Source: Prevotella sp. (GTDB lineage: Bacteria; Bacteroidota; Bacteroidia; Bacteroidales; Bacteroidaceae). Taken from it: 37,608 nt of DNA. Below the pieces are notes generated by a model. That model saw nothing but the letters and a program-made list of their open reading frames with translations. It ran no database searches and was not told the origin of the DNA. The translations under genes and the position numbers were made by a program. This document shows, one piece after another, positions 30,193 through 37,608 of this stretch (the first letter of the stretch is position 1; the number at the start of each line of letters is the position of its first letter). The stretch spans positions 1 through 37,608 of the forward strand of contig JAEEPF010000015.1 in assembly GCA_016284635.1 (NCBI GenBank), in the 5' to 3' direction.

Positions 30193-30320
30193 CGTCTCCA
30201 GGTATAGCCGTACCTTAGTCCACAGATGGATTCCACTAAAGCCCACATCCATATTACTATGTAATGTGAGCTAACAGCAGTCTTTCTGTGTACTATTTTC
30301 TAACGGCTATTTTAGAGACG
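30193..30320. other. Structured leader candidate upstream of the VapE cassette
   Basis: CGTCTC plus ATAGCCGT (30193-30198 and 30204-30211) pair with ACGGCTAT plus GAGACG (30303-30310 and 30315-30320), giving a 14-bp stem with a small internal loop. It lies in the roughly 235-nt untranslated leader between the predicted promoter at 30360 and the start codon at 30124. No coding frame is seen in this 355-bp gap. Confidence 0.55.
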
Positions 30321-30359
30321 TACGGAAAGCTGTCGCTTTATCTACTATATTCTAAGGTG

Positions 30360-30391
30360 CAAAGATAGTGCAAATCTTTCACGCATCCAAA
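30360..30391 (-). promoter_or_regulatory. Predicted promoter of the VapE cassette
   Basis: On the minus strand TTTG (complement of 30388-30391), a 20-nt spacer and TATCTTTG (complement of 30360-30367) match the Bacteroidetes promoter form. The first gene starts about 235 bp downstream, leaving a long leader. Confidence 0.65.
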
Positions 30392-30479
30392 TATTTGAGA
30401 TTATTTCTTCTATGGACTCATTGTTTTTACTTCGTTAAAGGGTTTGACATGATGTGAATTTTACGATTATTTGTTCATT

Positions 30480-30608
30480 TCAATCTTTCAGAACTCTTTT
30501 CATCATCTTCTCCATGAAGTCTGCTGGCGGTGGCGGTGTATTGGCATATATCCGCCGTAGTGCTTCGCGAATGTCAGTGTCTATGAATTTCATTTCGTCG
30601 TAATTCAT
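30480..30608 (-). CDS. Small hypothetical protein (42 aa), last gene of the thioredoxin operon
   Basis: ATG at 30608 lies 4 bp after the stop codon of the thioredoxin-family gene, so it is probably co-translated. The peptide starts MNYDEMKFIDTDIREALRRI, continues with a Pro run (YANTPPPPADF) and ends in a basic helix MEKMMKRVLKD. The pattern (acidic start, then P..DF...MM.R) resembles the first 40 residues of small Bacteroidetes membrane or anti-sigma-like proteins, but no membrane segment follows, so it may be a remnant. Function unknown. Confidence 0.6.
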   Translation of the reverse strand: MNYDEMKFIDTDIREALRRIYANTPPPPADFMEKMMKRVLKD

Positions 30609-30612
30609 ATCA

Positions 30613-31647
30613 TTACTTGAATATTTCAGCCAGTTTCTCTTTCAGTTCATCCCCATAGATATTGCGTGCGATGATGGTGCCGTCGGGGGCGAAGAGGATC
30701 GTATGCGGGAGGGCATCAATTCCGTAAAGTGTAGCCGGAATGTCCTGGGCATTGATGATCTGTGGATATGGGATATCGAGGTCGCGGATGGCTTTTTCTG
30801 TTTCTTGGGGTTTGTCACGGAAGGCAATGCCAAGCACTGTCAGTCCTTTCTCCTTATACTGCTGATAGAGACTAATCAAGTCGGGTATCTGCTGACGGCA
30901 TGGGCCGCACCACGAAGCCCAGAAGTCAGCAAGAACATATTGGCCTCGTCCCACATAATCACTTAGGCGTGTGGTCTTTCCGTTGTACTCTACGGCAAAG
31001 TCCTTGAACATTTCGCCATCTTCCTGTGACAATGCTGCTTCTGCCTTTTCTTTCACTTTTATGATGTTCGGATGATTTTGTACCTCAGTACAACTTTGAT
31101 TAATAAGTGATAATAGGACTTCTGGTTGTTCCATGATGTTGTCGTCCAACATCAGAAGCAACGGAATAGCCAACACGTCGTCTTTATGCTGAATAGCAAG
31201 TCCTTTTAGTGTTTCTGTAAAATCAGGAGTATTGCGTTTAGAAAGAGTCTCAGATAAAACATTATTGCGAACTGTTCCGCTAATTACAGGCATCTGGTGG
31301 TTGCCATCAAACATGATGTCGCCAGGCTCGATGATAATGGGTAATCTAGATCTCTTACTCTTTCTATCCCCATTGACTTCAGCGGAGGACCAGATGCAGA
31401 GCATTGCACAGAAGGGCTTGTCGATGGTTCCCTTGATTGTGAACACACCGTCTTGGATGGTGCATCTTGTAGTCACTTCATTCGTTGCGGTGTTCACGAT
31501 GGTAACGGAATCGAAACTAACACCCTGTTTCGCCGTTGCTTTGGCCACCTCAAATAAGTTTCCTTGAATAGTGTAATTTTTCGTCTGTGCCTGCCCCGCC
31601 ACTGTGACGAGGGCGAGCATCATTGTAATGAAAGTTTTCTTGTTCAT
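30613..31647 (-). CDS. Thioredoxin-family (TlpA-like) protein with DUF4369-like N-terminus
   Basis: A 344-aa exported protein. Signal peptide about 1-20 (MNKKTFITMMLALVTVAGQA), a DUF4369-like beta domain about 22-125, a helical linker and a TlpA/AhpC-type thioredoxin domain about 210-344 with the active site Cys247-Gly-Pro-Cys250 in FWASWCGPCRQQ. The cis-Pro region is present in DALPHTILFAPDG. Expected to reduce or exchange disulfides in the periplasm. It follows the next paralogue by a single base, in an operon of four such genes. Its signal-peptide DNA is nearly identical to that of the upstream gene. Confidence 0.9.
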   Translation of the reverse strand: MNKKTFITMMLALVTVAGQAQTKNYTIQGNLFEVAKATAKQGVSFDSVTIVNTATNEVTTRCTIQDGVFTIKGTIDKPFCAMLCIWSSAEVNGDRKSKRSRLPIIIEPGDIMFDGNHQMPVISGTVRNNVLSETLSKRNTPDFTETLKGLAIQHKDDVLAIPLLLMLDDNIMEQPEVLLSLINQSCTEVQNHPNIIKVKEKAEAALSQEDGEMFKDFAVEYNGKTTRLSDYVGRGQYVLADFWASWCGPCRQQIPDLISLYQQYKEKGLTVLGIAFRDKPQETEKAIRDLDIPYPQIINAQDIPATLYGIDALPHTILFAPDGTIIARNIYGDELKEKLAEIFK

Positions 31648-31648
31648 G

Positions 31649-32773
31649 TTACTTGCTTGCTGTTTCTAATTCTTTTCGGATGACATCATTGCCTGGGAAA
31701 CCAATACTCTTGTAGGTCTGGTGGCCTTTGGTATCGTAGATGGCGTAAGTGGGGATGCCACTGGACTCGAAGTGCTGGAGGATGTAGTGGTTTTGTTCTT
31801 CCGTCAGGTAGTAGTGGTCACCGTCGATATCCGTTATCATTCTCTGCCATGTGGTCGGAGGCGACGAGGGCGAGGCGATGTAGACAAACTGAACGTTTTG
31901 CCCCTTCATCTGCTCCTTCATGGGTGCCATTGCCTTATGCCCTGCACGACAGGGACCGCACCATGTTTCCCAAAGGTCGATGAGCACCGCCTTGCCCTTA
32001 TACTTGTCGAGGATGGTCTGGAGTATGTTCTCTGGCGCTACGCCGTCGTATTTCTTGAAAAATACACTCTCATTGCCGGCTAATTCCCCGGCTATCTGCT
32101 GTTCATCCTTCGCATAAACATAGGAATGAATCTCTGCTAATTTCTCTTCAAATTCTTTTGGCGCACGGGCGGCAATAGTCTTTTCCACTTCTTTTAACTG
32201 CTCCATGTACGGAAAGCCTTTCCTTATCATTGCCGTTTCGGATATGTCCAATAACGTACGGATTGTGGCTGCATCCACAGGCAGTGATGGCAGGATATCC
32301 ATTTGTTGCTTCATCCATATCATCGAAATGGAGTCTTGTTTCTCCCGAGGTGCATGAGCCAAGTCCATCTGCAAGGCTTCTGTCCTCACGTCGCGGCAAT
32401 ATTCAGTCAGACGGTTCTGGGTCTGCTGTTCAGGTATCGGGCTTTCCACTTTCCATAAGGGGTTAAGGCAGTCGTTGCCCGTCACTTTCACAGTCACATT
32501 TGGACGCAGGAAGATCAGAGTGTTAGAATTAGGACAGCCATCGCCAAGAAAAGCGAGGGTGCTCTCGGTGAATTCCTCAACGAGCAAGGTATAGGCGAAA
32601 TGTCCGGCCCGCACGGTATCTACAACAGGTATCGTACTACTAGTACCAGCAAACACCAACGTGCCGTCTTTCAGTGCGGGTGAATAACCTATGACTGTTG
32701 CAGTTTTTGTCTGTGCCAGCCCTGCCATTGCGGCGAGGGCGAGCATCATTGTAATGAAAGTTTTCTTGTTCAT
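31649..32773 (-). CDS. Thioredoxin-family exported protein
   Basis: A 374-aa paralogue. Signal peptide about 1-20, then a beta domain starting with the phrase YSPALKDGTLVFAG, a helical middle (about 105-235) and a thioredoxin domain about 240-374. The active site is Cys272-Gly-Pro-Cys275 in LWETWCGPCRAGHKAM; SSGIPTYAIYDTKG holds the cis-Pro loop. The N-terminal 220 residues match those of the next upstream gene (32795-34252) closely, including WKVESPIPEQQT and DILPSLPVDAA. Likely a periplasmic oxidoreductase. Confidence 0.9.
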   Translation of the reverse strand: MNKKTFITMMLALAAMAGLAQTKTATVIGYSPALKDGTLVFAGTSSTIPVVDTVRAGHFAYTLLVEEFTESTLAFLGDGCPNSNTLIFLRPNVTVKVTGNDCLNPLWKVESPIPEQQTQNRLTEYCRDVRTEALQMDLAHAPREKQDSISMIWMKQQMDILPSLPVDAATIRTLLDISETAMIRKGFPYMEQLKEVEKTIAARAPKEFEEKLAEIHSYVYAKDEQQIAGELAGNESVFFKKYDGVAPENILQTILDKYKGKAVLIDLWETWCGPCRAGHKAMAPMKEQMKGQNVQFVYIASPSSPPTTWQRMITDIDGDHYYLTEEQNHYILQHFESSGIPTYAIYDTKGHQTYKSIGFPGNDVIRKELETASK

Positions 32774-32794
32774 GTCGCTTATTATTCTTATTTG

Positions 32795-34252
32795 TTAATT
32801 TACAGAAACATTTCGGATAACAAATGCCCCCTCTACGTCGCCCTCTATGAAATCAAAGGTGATGGGGATGGTGTCGAACGGTTCGAAGGTGAGTGCGAAG
32901 TCGCTGTAGTTTATTTCGCCTATGTAGTCTTCCTTGGCAGTAAAGTCGTTTACCTCAGGGAAGTTGTCAACATCGAGTTTGATGCCGTCGGCTGCTGTTA
33001 GTTTATACTTCTTTCCGTTGGCCGTGAGATAGGAATCCTTGGCAATGCGGAACCAATATCCTTTCTTTGTATAATAGCGGAAACTGACCTTGGTACCATC
33101 TGCATTGGCTTCGATATGACGAACAACGAGCCCCAGATTAGAACTGTTGTCCTGTTTTGGGCAATTAAAGCTCTCCGCCATTCCTAAGAAATATCCTGGT
33201 TGATAGCCCACAGCCTTCCAAATGATGCGCTTATCAGGTGAAATGAGGACATAATAAGGCACAGCGCCAACGTCGCAGTATCTGCTGGCGACGCTACTTC
33301 CCATTTTTCCGTCGTTCCAGTTCTTCCAAACGATGCTTTTACTGAAGTCGTTGTTTTTCCATGTGGAGAGATTATCTTGATTGATACCAATGATTTCCAG
33401 TTTATCCTTCATTCGCCCATAGACCTCCCTCATCTCTGGTTCAGATAGTCGACACGGGCCACAACCGATGCTCCAAAAATCGAGCAGTACATAACGACCA
33501 TTGGCAAATGCATCAAACAGACGATGCTTGTTACCCTGTATGTCGAAGAGTTCTGCATCTGCAGCCTCTTCGCCCACCTGTAAGACTTGCGGAGGATAAA
33601 TATAGGTGTGAATCTCTGCCAACTGGTCTTCAAATCCTTTTGGTGCACGGGCTGCGAAAGACTTCTCCAAACTCTTCAACTCTTCCATGTATGGGAAGTC
33701 TTTCATGTTCTTCAGCGGTCTGGATATTCGCCAAAGGACAATTAAAGAAGCAGCATCCACAGGCAGTGAGGGCAGGATGTCTATCTCCTGTTTCATGAAC
33801 ACCATATTGATAGAATCTAACTTATCCCAATCTTTGTTCTGTTCATTTTCGATAAGTTCCTTTATCACGTCACGACAATGCTCCGTGATACGGTTCAGCG
33901 TCTGTTGCTCTGGAATCGGGCTTTCCACCTTCCATAATGGATAGAGACAGTCCGTACCTGTCAGTTTTACAGTCACATCAGGCTTCATCATGAGGAAGAA
34001 GGTGAGATCGGGACAGCCTTCACCCTCTAAAAAGAGAGTGCCCACTGTAAGTTCTTCAACTGGTAGCGTGAAGGCGAATCGTCCGCTTTGGACGGTATCT
34101 ACAACAGTTCCCGACATACCAGCACCGGCAAGCACCAACGTGCCGTCTTTCAGTGCGGGTGAATAACCAGTGACAGTTACTGTCTTTGTCTGTGCCTGCC
34201 CTGCCATAGTGATAAGGGCAAGCATCATTGTGATAATAGTTTTCTTGATCAT
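32795..34252 (-). CDS. Thioredoxin-family exported protein, chimera of its neighbours
   Basis: A 485-aa protein. Residues 1 to about 218 match the N-terminal domains of the downstream neighbour (YSPALKDGTLVLAG, PLWKVESPIPEQQT, DILPSLPVDAA). Residues about 225-485 match the upstream neighbour: ADAELFDIQGNKH, the thioredoxin site Cys264-Gly-Pro-Cys267 in DFWSIGCGPCRLSE, VWKNWNDGKM, then a C-terminal beta domain of about 115 residues (GYWFRIAKDSYLTANGKKYK, LTFEPFDTIPITFDF). The C-terminal domain recurs in Prevotella-type proteins but has no known function to me. Signal peptide at residues 1-20. The gene looks like a product of recombination between tandem copies, or the ancestor of both. Confidence 0.88.
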   Translation of the reverse strand: MIKKTIITMMLALITMAGQAQTKTVTVTGYSPALKDGTLVLAGAGMSGTVVDTVQSGRFAFTLPVEELTVGTLFLEGEGCPDLTFFLMMKPDVTVKLTGTDCLYPLWKVESPIPEQQTLNRITEHCRDVIKELIENEQNKDWDKLDSINMVFMKQEIDILPSLPVDAASLIVLWRISRPLKNMKDFPYMEELKSLEKSFAARAPKGFEDQLAEIHTYIYPPQVLQVGEEAADAELFDIQGNKHRLFDAFANGRYVLLDFWSIGCGPCRLSEPEMREVYGRMKDKLEIIGINQDNLSTWKNNDFSKSIVWKNWNDGKMGSSVASRYCDVGAVPYYVLISPDKRIIWKAVGYQPGYFLGMAESFNCPKQDNSSNLGLVVRHIEANADGTKVSFRYYTKKGYWFRIAKDSYLTANGKKYKLTAADGIKLDVDNFPEVNDFTAKEDYIGEINYSDFALTFEPFDTIPITFDFIEGDVEGAFVIRNVSVN

Positions 34253-34269
34253 ATTTATCTTCTTGTTTG

Positions 34270-35202
34270 TTATTCTACTGAAATATTACGGATGATAAAG
34301 ACGTCCTCGCCGTCGCCAGCCTTGAAGTCGAAGGTGGTGGGGATGGTCTCGAACGGTTCGAAGGTTAGCGTGAAGTCGCAATAGTTAATGTCGGCTCCGT
34401 ATTTCGCCCTGACGGTGTATGCTTTGGTTTGGGGTGTGTTGTTCTCGTCGAGCGTGATGCCGTCGGCTGATGTCAGTTTGTATTTCTTGCCGTTGGCGGT
34501 GAGGTGAGAATCGTGGGCAATGCTGAACCAGAAATCTTTTTGTGTATAATAGCGGAAACCGATGGTGGTGCCGTTGGCGTTGGTATCGATTTTCCTGATG
34601 GCAAGATTTGGATTGGCATAATTGTCTTGCTTGGGACCATTCAAAGCCTCGACAAATCCAAAGAAACAACCTACGCCATAGCCAGCCACCTCCCAAAGGA
34701 TACGGCCATCAGGCGACAATAAGACATAGAAGGGTACGGCATTAAAGTCGTAATAGTGGCTCTTGATACCTCCTTTCTTGAACATCTTGCCGTCATTCCA
34801 GTTCTTCCAGACAATCTTCTTGCTCCATTCGTGCCCTTGCCACTCTGAGATCGAATCCAAGTTGATGGCTACAATTTCCAATCTTCCCTTCATCCGGTCA
34901 TAGACCTCCAGCAACTCCGACTCAGCCTTTCGACACGAACCACAATGGAGATTCCAGAAGTCGAGCAGTACATAGCGTCCATCGGCGAAGGCTTCAAACA
35001 GATGATGCTTGTTACCCTGCATGTCGAAGAGTTCTGCATCAACGGCTTTTTCTCCCACCTGCGGGTTATGTAAAGTATCGACAGTTTCCTGTTCAGATTC
35101 TTGTGTGGAGTCCTTTGTATTCTTGGATGTTTGCATACAGCCGCAAATGAATAATATACCAACGATTGAGAGAATCGCAGCCTGTATATATTTCTTGTTC
35201 AT
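34270..35202 (-). CDS. Thioredoxin-like lipoprotein with CGSC site and C-terminal beta domain
   Basis: A 310-aa lipoprotein: signal with lipobox ICGC (Cys22), a short polar linker, then a thioredoxin domain (about 48-195) and the same C-terminal beta domain as the 485-aa neighbour (about 200-310; FWFSIAHDSHLTANGKKYK, LTFEPFETIPTTFDF). The redox site is Cys87-Gly-Ser-Cys90, an unusual Pro-to-Ser change that should alter redox potential. It lacks the N-terminal beta domain of its paralogues. First of the four thioredoxin genes, 19 bp after the BF3164-like gene. Confidence 0.88.
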   Translation of the reverse strand: MNKKYIQAAILSIVGILFICGCMQTSKNTKDSTQESEQETVDTLHNPQVGEKAVDAELFDMQGNKHHLFEAFADGRYVLLDFWNLHCGSCRKAESELLEVYDRMKGRLEIVAINLDSISEWQGHEWSKKIVWKNWNDGKMFKKGGIKSHYYDFNAVPFYVLLSPDGRILWEVAGYGVGCFFGFVEALNGPKQDNYANPNLAIRKIDTNANGTTIGFRYYTQKDFWFSIAHDSHLTANGKKYKLTSADGITLDENNTPQTKAYTVRAKYGADINYCDFTLTFEPFETIPTTFDFKAGDGEDVFIIRNISVE

Positions 35203-35221
35203 AACATTACTTATCAGAGAT

Positions 35222-36316
35222 TTATTTCAGAGAGCTCAAATCGTATGAGTAAATATAGGGATCAGTTTCATCATCGATAAAATCAGAATAAAGGTAAAGG
35301 GTCTTGCTGTCCTTGGACAGCATGATCTCTTGCCCCAACTTGTCAAGATGAATGATGTGCTGCTTGACACCTTCCCAGTCATACACTTCAACGGTATTAC
35401 CCCACGGGAAAGGGTCTTTCATATCAAATTTCTCCATGATTTCGCCCTTGACGGTGTAATGTCTGTAAAGCAAATATATCCTGTCATTGTCTGCGCAGCA
35501 ATGTATCCGTTCAAGTGATGGTGTCTTGGCAATCCCTGGGATTGGGAGCCGGTCAGAATAAATATGGTTTAGGATATTCGTCTTTGTACCATCAATAGTA
35601 AAGATAAAAGCAAACTTTCCGGAATCATCCCAATACAGGAATCTGTCTTTACCATTCCCATTAATGCCGCTCCCTTGGGTATATACTATCAGTTTCTCCT
35701 CGTCCAGTACCTCCGGCGTGCTATCGTTGGGCCAATAGTCAAGCGGAGTGAATGTCTGGTTCTTAAAGTTGACGACAGAGAAAATGTGGCGTATATCGTC
35801 TTTGGGTGTTCCTATCGTGAGAATGGTGGAGTCGGATAATATTACAAACTGATCACCACACAGCCAAAAAGGCAATTTCGAAAGGTCATACCTCTCCCAG
35901 TTATTCGGACTCTTTATTGCGGTTCTATTGTCTGTTTGTTTAATTTTCGTCAGAGAGGTCAGCAAAAAACTCGCCTTGTCACCTTCAAAAGGATGATCAA
36001 TAACATATAATGCTCCATCATCGTCTTGCGATAATACCATATCCCCAAATTCGTTCTGCCCATGTCCGTGGACCAATACCTTCTCTGCTTTCTGCCATTC
36101 TGTCCTTGTCAGTTTCCCAGAATAAACACTCCAGTCGTGATCCACGGCATAAATATCGTCACCAAACATCCATTTGGGCCATTTGCCCTTATTCACGTCT
36201 GTCTTTATAAGTTGTCCCTCGAGAGACACTTCAAATTCTGCACTACTTTTGTCTGAACACGACATGAATGATGTCAGGCCGATCAGACATAAGAACAAGA
36301 TACTTTTCTTCTTCAT
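35222..36316 (-). CDS. BF3164/TolB-like beta-propeller lipoprotein
   Basis: A 364-aa lipoprotein (MKKKSILFLCLIGLTSFMSC; lipobox Cys20). The mature part fits the BF3164-like/TolB-like propeller family of Bacteroidales: GDDIYAVDHD, an acidic LSQDDDGALYVIDHP strand, and a C-terminal TVEVYDWEGVKQHIIHLDK followed by LYLYSDFIDDETDPYIYSYD. Members are surface or periplasmic lipoproteins with six propeller blades and no established activity. It is the first gene of the operon and has a good promoter. Co-transcription with thioredoxin lipoproteins suggests a shared envelope process; inference. Confidence 0.85.
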   Translation of the reverse strand: MKKKSILFLCLIGLTSFMSCSDKSSAEFEVSLEGQLIKTDVNKGKWPKWMFGDDIYAVDHDWSVYSGKLTRTEWQKAEKVLVHGHGQNEFGDMVLSQDDDGALYVIDHPFEGDKASFLLTSLTKIKQTDNRTAIKSPNNWERYDLSKLPFWLCGDQFVILSDSTILTIGTPKDDIRHIFSVVNFKNQTFTPLDYWPNDSTPEVLDEEKLIVYTQGSGINGNGKDRFLYWDDSGKFAFIFTIDGTKTNILNHIYSDRLPIPGIAKTPSLERIHCCADNDRIYLLYRHYTVKGEIMEKFDMKDPFPWGNTVEVYDWEGVKQHIIHLDKLGQEIMLSKDSKTLYLYSDFIDDETDPYIYSYDLSSLK

Positions 36317-36358
36317 ATTCGTTTTGTTTTTGATGATTTGTTTGATTTAATCCGATGG

Positions 36359-36389
36359 CAAAGTTAGGATGAATATATGAACCGCGCAA
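36359..36389 (-). promoter_or_regulatory. Predicted promoter of the BF3164-like/thioredoxin operon
   Basis: On the minus strand TTG (complement of 36387-36389), a 20-nt spacer and TAACTTTG (complement of 36359-36366) match the Bacteroidetes promoter form, 42 bp before the ATG at 36316. Confidence 0.65.
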
Positions 36390-36532
36390 GGATTTGAGCA
36401 GGAAATCGCCATCGGGGGCGTTGCATACTTTTTGAAGTTAATTGATTGGTAATAAGATATATAAGTAAAAACGGACAGAGAAAAAAGTGGCTGAGAGGAA
36501 CGGGCAGAGAAGGCAAAAACCATGAAAAAGAC

Positions 36533-36563
36533 TTGCTAGTATGATGAAATAGCCGTAATTTTG
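36533..36563 (+). promoter_or_regulatory. Predicted promoter of the TPR lipoprotein gene
   Basis: TTG at 36533-36535, a 20-nt spacer and TAATTTTG at 36556-36563 match the Bacteroidetes promoter form, 19 bp before the ATG at 36583. Confidence 0.65.
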
Positions 36564-36582
36564 CAGGCAAATTGCAATCGAT

Positions 36583-37608
36583 ATGAAGAAACTATTCATC
36601 ATACTGGCAGTCATGGCCGTAGTGCTTGGTTGTACCGAATGGCAGAATCCCCAGATAAGACAGGCATGGGGACTGATAGAAGAAAACCCAGAATCAGCAA
36701 AAAACGTTTTAGTTAAGGTACGTACGGAGTCTCTGACGGAAAGAGACAAGGCAGATTATGGACTGCTGAAAACCATAGTGGACTTAAGTACTCCTGGTAT
36801 ATTAAAAAACGACTCACTCATATCCGCCAGCATAGCCTACTACAACCAGCATGGTGATGATTGGCACCGTGGTCGCGCATATTTGTATCGTGGATTAGTC
36901 AGGTGGTACAGGCTTGCCAGCTATCCTAGTGCCATCAAGGACTTCAAAGTGGCTGAAATCATTTCGGAAAGGGCTGACGATAAGGAATTGAAAAGTCAGA
37001 CCTATGGTATGCTGCGTTATGCCAACGTAATAATCAATAATCATCCGCAAACCTTGAGATATGCGCTTAAAATGTTGGATAGCAGTATCGAACTCAACGA
37101 TAGTATGTTTATGCTCCAAAGTCTCGTCAAGTGTGCAATAGCTTATGTAAACATGCATCAGACGGACAGTGCATGTATCTATATAGAGAAAGCACTCAGT
37201 CCACAAATGCTTTCTCTTGTCAGTGATGAGAGGTGTATGAGTAGTATGATGACCTTGAAAGGCAAAATGGTTGGTGACTTATACTTCTTGGCAGGTGTTT
37301 ATGCACAAGCGGCAAAAATATATCAAGAGCATGGGGATGATGAGAAGGCTATGGCCTATTTGACCAAATGGAAGGAAACATCCCACTATATAGGTTATTT
37401 GCCCGAAGCACGCATTTGGAAAGCCCAAGGACAATATGAGAAGTCTATCGAATTGGTAAAGGACGAACTGAGAAATTGCGACAGGAAGACTCGTATGCAA
37501 TGCATGGAACTGCTTTCAGAACTATATGAATTGACGGGCAATCAAGAGCAGGCATTAGAGGCAAAGAAGTATCGTAAAGCGTATGACGATTCTATGAAAT
37601 ACATTAAT
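36583..37608 (+). CDS. TPR-repeat lipoprotein, truncated at the right edge
   Basis: The frame is open from ATG 36583 to the end (342 codons) with no stop, so the C-terminus is missing. Lipoprotein signal MKKLFIILAVMAVVLGC (lipobox VLGC). The mature part is helical with TPR-like repeats: AWGLIEENPESAKNVLVKV, RGRAYLYRGLVRWYRLASY, SACIYIEKALS, LYFLAGVYAQAAKIY and LSELYELTGNQEQALEAKKY. In Bacteroidales such proteins commonly continue into a transmembrane helix and coiled coil, sometimes with a LuxR-type DNA-binding domain. Whether this one does cannot be seen. Divergent from the thioredoxin operon, it may sense or serve the same envelope state; inference. Confidence 0.85.
   Translation, partial: MKKLFIILAVMAVVLGCTEWQNPQIRQAWGLIEENPESAKNVLVKVRTESLTERDKADYGLLKTIVDLSTPGILKNDSLISASIAYYNQHGDDWHRGRAYLYRGLVRWYRLASYPSAIKDFKVAEIISERADDKELKSQTYGMLRYANVIINNHPQTLRYALKMLDSSIELNDSMFMLQSLVKCAIAYVNMHQTDSACIYIEKALSPQMLSLVSDERCMSSMMTLKGKMVGDLYFLAGVYAQAAKIYQEHGDDEKAMAYLTKWKETSHYIGYLPEARIWKAQGQYEKSIELVKDELRNCDRKTRMQCMELLSELYELTGNQEQALEAKKYRKAYDDSMKYIN

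Noticed and set aside
30193..30320. A tRNA or known riboswitch in the leader
   Set aside because: No cloverleaf, anticodon arm or CCA-end pattern was seen, and no conserved riboswitch core could be recognised.
25784..30391. A complete prophage or integrative element
   Set aside because: VapE-like and amidase genes are present, but no integrase, capsid, portal, terminase, tail or attachment-site repeat was found.

Overview
The window looks like a chromosomal segment of a Bacteroidales bacterium, most likely in the Prevotellaceae. The evidence is fimbrillin-like and BspA-like lipoproteins, a BF3164/TolB-like lipoprotein, DUF4369-type thioredoxin lipoproteins, a HU/smalltalk/amidase/DUF4248/VapE cassette, a GT35 phosphorylase of the 850-residue type, and promoters of the Bacteroidetes form (-33 TTTG or TTG, -7 TAnnTTTG). 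No rRNA, tRNA, transposase gene or CRISPR array was seen. The genus assignment is inference.

Left part (1-14.3 kb). A truncated gene at the left edge is a paralogue of the gene ending at 4149. It is followed by two tandem fimbrillin-type lipoproteins and a guanine deaminase. A minus-strand operon then runs 13223 to 4149: a membrane sensor with a SpoIIE-type Ser/Thr phosphatase, a STAS anti-sigma-antagonist protein, a 1474-aa VgrG-like spike, a 634-aa beta-helix/coiled-coil protein and a 258-aa protein of unknown function. Divergent from it are an Hcp (TssD)-like tube gene and a second, more divergent Hcp-fold candidate. This is a secreted tube/spike island of the type VI secretion (contractile injection) class, tied by gene order to a partner-switching phosphatase/STAS pair. 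No sheath, baseplate or ATPase gene is in the window, so the rest of the machine must be elsewhere.

Middle (14.3-25.8 kb). These are mostly ordinary genes: an RND efflux operon (adaptor, inner-membrane pump, outer-membrane factor) with a large inverted-repeat element between pump and channel, a glycogen/alpha-glucan phosphorylase, a SLC13-type anion transporter with RCK_C domains, and an outer-membrane beta-barrel protein.

25.8-30.4 kb is a compact minus-strand cassette: unknown 173-aa protein, VapE-like P-loop protein, DUF4248 protein, HU-like protein with a chitobiase-C-terminal-like domain, 33-aa smalltalk protein and a T7-lysozyme-type amidase, closed by a strong terminator. The gene set is recurrent in Bacteroidales but its function is not settled. 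This copy carries unusual nucleic-acid structure: a 27-nt triplet-spaced GACAAC motif occurs three times (twice as an inverted pair in the smalltalk-amidase gap, once over the VapE start codon), and two other long imperfect inverted repeats lie in gene-free stretches.

Right part (30.4-37.6 kb). One minus-strand operon encodes a BF3164-like lipoprotein, four thioredoxin-fold envelope proteins (one apparently a chimera of its two neighbours) and a 42-aa orphan protein. A divergent TPR lipoprotein runs off the right edge.

Small elements scattered through the window include a GC-rich palindromic element found three times inside reading frames, 7- and 8-mer tandem repeats at gene junctions, and a 25-nt near-perfect palindrome.
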